A stretch of 64,000 bases of DNA from assembly GCA_947846985.1 (NCBI GenBank), contig CANTUZ010000003.1, positions 97,672,704 through 97,736,703 on the forward strand, given 5' to 3'. The DNA is from Fratercula arctica. Its lineage: Eukaryota > Chordata > Aves > Charadriiformes > Alcidae. Both the position numbers and the translations under genes were made by a program. The notes under the pieces were generated by a model, which saw only the letters and a list, made by a program, of their open reading frames with translations, searched no databases and was not told the DNA's origin. Of this stretch, positions 58,601-64,000 are shown piece by piece. How positions within the stretch are numbered: position 1 is the first letter of the stretch; each line of letters begins with the position of its first letter.

Positions 58601-58992
58601 CCTGAAAGTACATGGAGGAAGCTGAGAGGTTTTAACCATCCCTGTCATGGTAGGATCTGCCCCGTTACGTGACCCCCGTCTGCACTGTGCCGTTACATTT
58701 TGTACACGTGCGATTTAAAGATTTCTCATCTTTAGCTGTCACGCTTGCCAGATGCTGTAGCCTGCACTAGAAATGCTGGTTTCTCAGCCCCAGGTGTTAT
58801 CTTGGATATGGACTCTTGTGGGAATCGCTACTGGGTTTAGTAATGGCAGCATGCTTTGGACGTACCTCCATGTCCTCCAGGACTGCGCTGAGCAAGAGGG
58901 TAAAATTGCAACATGTTCTGCCTCGGGGTGTAACACCAGAAAGCGTGGCGTTTCAGGGCAGTCATTTAAAAATATTCAACAATAAGAAATTT
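55621..58992. other. Downstream of the TSPN-like exon; no further exon seen
   Basis: No Gly-X-Y collagen exon or other coding sequence was recognised, so if the TSPN exon is functional its next exon lies beyond or is missed. The region contains a strong G-quadruplex motif at 57269-57291 and GC-richer sequence at about 57,240-57,820, with open frames on both strands that I cannot identify. Confidence 0.55.
57269..57291 (+). other. G-quadruplex motif
   Basis: Four G runs (6, 5, 6 and 3 G) are separated by single bases, the configuration that forms the most stable intramolecular quadruplexes. No gene function can be assigned. Confidence 0.75.
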
Positions 58993-59159
58993 GCCCAGAG
59001 AAGTTGTGGCTGCCCCATCCCTGGAAGTGTTCAAGGCCAGGCTGGATGGGGCTTTGAGCAGCCTGGTCTAGTGGGAGGTGTCCCTGCCCATGGCAGGGGG
59101 GTTGGAACTAGATGACCTTTAATGTCCCTTCCAACCCAAACCATTCTGTGATACTATGA
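58993..59159 (+). mobile_element. CR1 LINE 3'-terminal fragment, plus strand
   Basis: AGAAGTTGTGGCTGCCCCAT, CCCTGGAAGTGTTCAAGGCC and GGTTGGAACTAGATGACCTT are diagnostic of the CR1 RT end and 3'UTR. It ends ATTCTGTGATACTATGA, a form of the octamer tail. About 167 bp remain. Confidence 0.92.
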
Positions 59160-62100
59160 AATTCACTTAACATAAAACAATGCAATTATTTCTTGTTAGT
59201 GGAGTTCTGGGTGACCCAGAAGAATATGGAAGTATTGGAGTTCTGTCACAACTGAACAATTTTAGTAGATATTTATGTTCATACAGTCTCTGATTAGTTT
59301 TTGGTTTTATTTCCTTCATAAAGAATTTTTTTTTCCTTCAGGCAGTAGTGGGTGTTTAAGGTGAAAAGGGTCTAAAAAGTTTGTGTTGCATGGAATAGTT
59401 TTTGCTTTCTGTGTGATGTGCTTTCAAAGGTCTGACACATGGGAAAGCCAAGCAAGCCAAATGTTCTTTTATGGTAGCTTTTAAAGATAAAATGAGTACC
59501 TTGACAAGGAGCTATGTCACTTTTTAATCAAAATCTTTATCTGGATACTTTGTAAATGCTAAATATAAAAGCATGAGGAAGGAGAATGACCTTCTTTTAC
59601 CAGTAATATAAAACTGCATCCTTAGATGCTTCCCTTGCATAGCTTATTTAAAATCCACAGAACTGTACAATATACCTTAGTGTAAGAAACTCAGACTGAA
59701 GCTTGAAGTTATATAATTGGTTGGAAAATTATACGAAATCGGTAAAATAAAAACCATTCATTTGTCTGACAGGCTGATTAATGCTGCAGCATTTTCTGTG
59801 TTATGAATGAGTTTCTCTTTCAAAGGGGAACAGCTCTTTGGCTGTCATCTCCCAGCAATACCTTTGTGTGTCTCCTGTAGTTTAAGTGTATTGTTGGAAT
59901 CTAGAGTTGAAATATGTGTAATATGATGTCTTCATCTTCAGTTACAACAGAGCCATAAAATTGTTATCACTGAAAGCAGCTGTTAGCATGAATGACATTT
60001 TTTCCCCTTTAGGGAGTATCTGGAAGACTTGGAAACAGAGGATACATAGCAAAATGTATAATGTTCCTCCCAAAGGAAAGGGAGAGAAGGTTGATTTTAT
60101 GACTTGTCTCCTACATGAAGCTTTTGCATCACTCTTACTGTTGTCTTTCCATGTCCCATTGGCGAATTCCAACAAAATGTGACTCATCCCAGGGTGAACA
60201 AGGTCTTACACGCTTTGTGAAATGGGATGACTAAATACTGAGAGGGGCTGGGGTTAGCACTCCCTGTTTCGGGCAAGATAAACAGAACTCAGCCTCTCTT
60301 CTTCCTGGCAGCGGCAGGCTGGCCAGGCAGCAGATGCCCACTATGCCCCATCAGAGGTCTGGACCAGCTGCAGCCTGTGCCGCTTTCCCCCATGTGCCGA
60401 ACTGTGTGAATGTTGGTAGAAGATACGGAAGGAAAGTAAAGGCGGAATAGCTTTTTACGGTGGGGTTATGTATGGATCAGAGGTCACAAGACATAATAAC
60501 CCAACCTTCATTTGTTTTGCAGCAAGTCTCCCTGCCACTGCAGGGATCACTAGTTATGGTTTCAAAACTGAGAAGCGAATTTGAACATACTAGTCCTATG
60601 GTAGGAAAAGCCTTGGTATGTAAATGATGATACCAATGACTCAAAAGACAGCTCTCTTCTTGCTGAATTAATACTGAATTGGTGTTGTTCCAGGATTTTA
60701 TAGAATGACACCTTTCTAGCGATGCCTTTATCATGATGACTTTCAGAACCCTGTTGCTGGTTACTCATGGTTTTTGAATTATCTTCTGCTTTTCTGTCGC
60801 AGAAAAAGGGAGACTAAAACTTTCTCTGTCTTTACCTGTGGAAGCATTTTGCATTCCTTCCCCCAAAACTGCTGTAGTGTATTGCTGCTTCACTGCAACC
60901 ATGGTTGTATTTTGCGTGTGTATGTGAATTTAAAAACTCCAGAGAAGTATATATAAAGCATTATAGGAAGGTAAAAATACGTGAACTGCATTGAAGTCTC
61001 TATGGCTTACTGGTATAGATTCCTGGGGAAAAGTAACACATCTGTATCTAATATTGATAGCTGTTATTCAATCTGTTCGGGAGATCAAGGAGAAATTGAG
61101 TTCATGGGAGTCTGAGGATTCCGATCTATAGAGTCTAAAACTTCATAGCAAAATGTATAATGTTCACTACAAAGCAATAATGTGTACTAAAATTTGATGG
61201 CATCCTTCTGGCAATACTCTAAGTATTTTAATACATAATGTAGGTATCATTAAATCGATACACAAAGAGTAAGTCCTAGTTAGAGCAAATAATATCCAAG
61301 TTCATCCAGATATATCCTGTTTTTTCAACACCAAATTTAATGCAGTCAGAATGAAAAGACTTTTTAAAAACATTCTTCTGGGACTTCTTGACACCTGCAA
61401 CTTGGTCAAAACTCCTGCAAAGTCCCCGCATCTCTGCTGCTGTGAGCTTGCATCACTTTGCGTTCTGCATGGGTCAGACGTGGAAAGCATCCGATTTGGA
61501 CTGCATGAACAGACTGTGCGGAGCTCAGAGTCTCTCTGCACCAGCAGGTTTATGCTGCTCACAAGTGCTGGGTTTACCCATGCAGGCAGTATACGCATAC
61601 ATGCATGTCTATCTCATACACATACATTTGTATGTGCAGATATATATATGCATATATGTACACACACACACACACATATACATACGCAAGTGTGTTTCTA
61701 TCAGGAAAATCCTAGATAGAAATAGAGCAGCTCAAAATCCAGTGTGCTATCAACCAACCTATTTCTAGTTGACAAATTTTAGTTGACAACATAAGACAAG
61801 TATCTATAATGGTGGAAGCAACATATAACAATTACTGCGCTGAAGGAATGCAGAATGTGGATGTAGCTACAGAGCAACACAGAGATATCTGAAGTTCATT
61901 CACGTTAATTATGAAGTTAAGAGTGGGAGGTGAGTTGGCTGCATGCAAGCTGATGGATTGGTTTTGTGGGGAAAAGCATCTGCCAGCTTGGAGGCAGCAC
62001 TGTATGGCTCCGGTTTGCTGCTGTGAACCCAAGCTGTTAAATCTATACAGTGCAACACTCTGTCAAGTGGATTTACCAGCTTGCACCTGTGCTTGTTCAA

Positions 62101-64000
62101 GAGTTTCTGCCCCAAAATTGTGTGGTTCTCCACTGCAATGGGCTACGATGCTCTTGGTCAGGTGGGGAGTTAAAGACCAGGGCCTGAGCGCTTCTCTTCT
62201 CCGAGACATTGCTCCTGGCAGTGCCAACGTGCCGTACATGCGAACTGCCGATGACTGTTTTCTACTTCTATTAAAGTCTCACCTGCTGAGTATCTAACTA
62301 CAATTTTAATTACTGTTGTTGATGAACATGTGATGTCTGATGAAGGTTTGAATGGGCCTGTTGGTTTACCATGTTAAGAAGTACTTACAGTAATGGTGAT
62401 TAAAGCACAGATTAGCATTACTTTCTTTGTTCCATTTTTCCAACTATTGGTATTCTTTGCTGCTAAGAAAAAGGTTCAAAAAGTATGCAGTAGTCCTTCC
62501 TTTGCTTTTAAAAGTTTTTTAAATGACACTGATTGTGTTTGCCAAATCAGGTGTATGAAGTTGGTCAGAACTTGTTGCAGAAACTTGAGTGGTGAGTGGC
62601 AGAAAGTCCCAATGGATGATCACAATGCTTCCTTTTGGTACTGCCACATATTCCACCTTCTCCTTTCCAAATCTGTATGTATTTCACAAATTTTACAGAG
62701 TTAGGGATTGCTCACTGTTAAAACTTGCTGTTAGTAGTTCCTAAGGTAAATAATTTAGCAGTTAAGTAATGTATTTAATGTACAAGTAATGTACTTACAT
62801 GGTCCCTCACCTGCTTACTGTTGTTGTATCCTTGCTGAGTGCTCCCTTAAGGATAGTTTTTAGAATCAAAATCTGAATTCTTAATTTTGATTTAAATTTT
62901 TGTATTCTATACAAATAGAATACAACCCAGCCCCACCAAATCCTGTGTACAGCTTAGAGAACGAAGACCCAGGCTGGCCTTGTTTCCTAGCTAACTCTGT
63001 TTCTGTCCATAGGGCATCCACATTTCTAACACTTCATGCAAATTTGGCAAAAAAGTTGGCTTCCTCCAAAGTGCAGTGGGACTGAGAAAGGCTGAGAGGA
63101 GGGCAGGGAGGGGATGGATTTGAAAACAGGGATCTGACTGTCCCAGCTGCAGAAGTTACAGCCTTCTATGGATTCTGGGGTACTCTTCCATGTCACGCTG
63201 TTGTGGTCATCCAAAGCACAAGAAACTGCTACAAGAGCTTTGCTGCTCCATTTGTCTTTTCTGGAGGGCAACAGAACTGTATCGTTTTCTATGGCTGAGG
63301 CTGGAGCTGTGTCAGTGGAAAGAGGATTTTTTGCCTGTCAAACAGAAAGACATAAAGGATGAAGGCTTCACTGGGCTACTGGCAGCATCTTCTCTTCTGT
63401 ATGGCTGACAATTACTTATGAAATAATTGACATAGAAATTGGTATGCATCCACAGAGCTCTGGGTGCCTAGGAAAGGACTTACATCCATGCTAAGGATGT
63501 GCAAATGCTAAGGAAGCCTGGAAACAGCTTCTTTCAGTGACTAAGCCTAGCTTTGCAGAGTCTTTGAGGCTTTTCTTTCAGAGCCAGCTTTTCCTTATTT
63601 GATTATGAATTAAATAGTTCTCTTAACAAAACTTATTTTGACAGCTTGTGAAAGAACAGGAAAAGCAGCCAAAGTGTTCTCTGTCATTAATGTAAATTGG
63701 AAAGCGACCCAGAACATGTCTATCATCTTATCCTTGAGTCTACAAACTCCGTGACAGAAGACCAACAGTTCTTCCCAGTGAAGCTCTTTTTCATACTGAT
63801 GGAAAATGCAGGAGTAACTGCATCGTTACTTCCACCTGGCTTTTCAAGATCATAAACAGCATCATAAACAAGCTATACGTCCTTCTCATTAGCAAGTAAG
63901 ATATGGTTAATTTTACTCATGTCTTTAAATGCTGAAATTTGCCACTGTACATTGGACTGGGGAGCCCTTTCTTATTGTACATGGCAGAGGGTTGTAGATC
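59160..64000. other. AT-rich sequence with no recognised gene
   Basis: It could be intergenic or an intron of the downstream collagen-like gene. A CA microsatellite lies at 61660-61676 next to TA-rich sequence (61639-61660). Open frames of 122-128 codons at 61351-61768 and 61911-62297 have no recognisable domain, and the first owes its length to the microsatellite region. Confidence 0.55.
61639..61680 (+). repeat. Compound TA/CA microsatellite
   Basis: ATATATATATGCATATATGT is followed by about 8 CA units and a short ATA end. It is alternating purine-pyrimidine sequence and potentially polymorphic. Confidence 0.9.

Noticed and set aside
61351..61768. Overlapping 122- and 126-codon open frames
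   Set aside because: Both run through the TA/CA microsatellite, which gives stop-free repetitive codons.
1..64000. CRISPR arrays, operons, phage or bacterial defence systems
   Set aside because: The sequence is clearly vertebrate nuclear DNA with spliced exons and LINEs. No direct-repeat/spacer arrays or prokaryotic gene organisation were seen.

Overview
This window is vertebrate nuclear DNA, most likely from a bird. It has long AT-rich introns with GT-AG borders and low gene density. It holds several CR1-type LINE fragments whose 3' tails end in the ATTCTRTG-type octamer typical of sauropsids, and a solo LTR of the kind found in avian class III (ERVL-like) retroviruses. No Alu or other mammalian SINE was seen. 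The species cannot be named from sequence alone.

Region 1 (1-about 18,160, + strand) is the 3' end of DST (dystonin/BPAG1, a spectraplakin). Thirteen coding exons can be placed at base resolution with consistent splice phases, encoding 590 residues to the stop at 17208-17210. In order they give a terminal spectrin-repeat segment, a linker, two canonical EF-hands, the GAS2 microtubule-binding domain (including an 18-nt microexon), a Ser/Arg/Pro-rich tail, Gly-Ser-Arg repeats and an SKIP (SxIP) EB1-binding motif near the C-terminus. DST is preferred over its paralogue MACF1 because of the C-terminal tail. Two internal exons (11061-11129 and 12551-12661) are phase-neutral and look like cassettes. 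A possible alternative last exon lies at 12878-12931. Three poly(A) signals follow the stop.

Region 2 (about 18-55 kb) is intergenic. It contains an ERVL-like solo LTR with a perfect 5-bp target duplication (19932-20579), a CpG island followed by a strong splice donor (about 23.69-24.06 kb, a candidate promoter), CR1 copies at 28.2-29.1, 30.1-30.9 and 32.0-32.5 kb, an old CR1/L3-like reverse-transcriptase relic near 35.5 kb, and more CR1 pieces at 42.3 and 44.6 kb. I recognise no other gene here.

Region 3 (55-64 kb) contains one convincing exon-like block (55264-55620, + strand). It encodes most of a thrombospondin-N-terminal-like (TSPN/laminin-G-like) domain of the FACIT-collagen kind. Synteny suggests COL21A1, the usual downstream neighbour of DST, but the remembered human COL21A1 domain matches poorly, and the end of the domain is recovered only in another frame that carries a stop. 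It may be a decaying or misassembled exon. A CR1 3' fragment lies at 59.0 kb, and the rest appears noncoding.

I found no new multi-gene system. The best leads are the orphan TSPN exon, the unexplained CpG island, and the splicing architecture at the DST 3' end.
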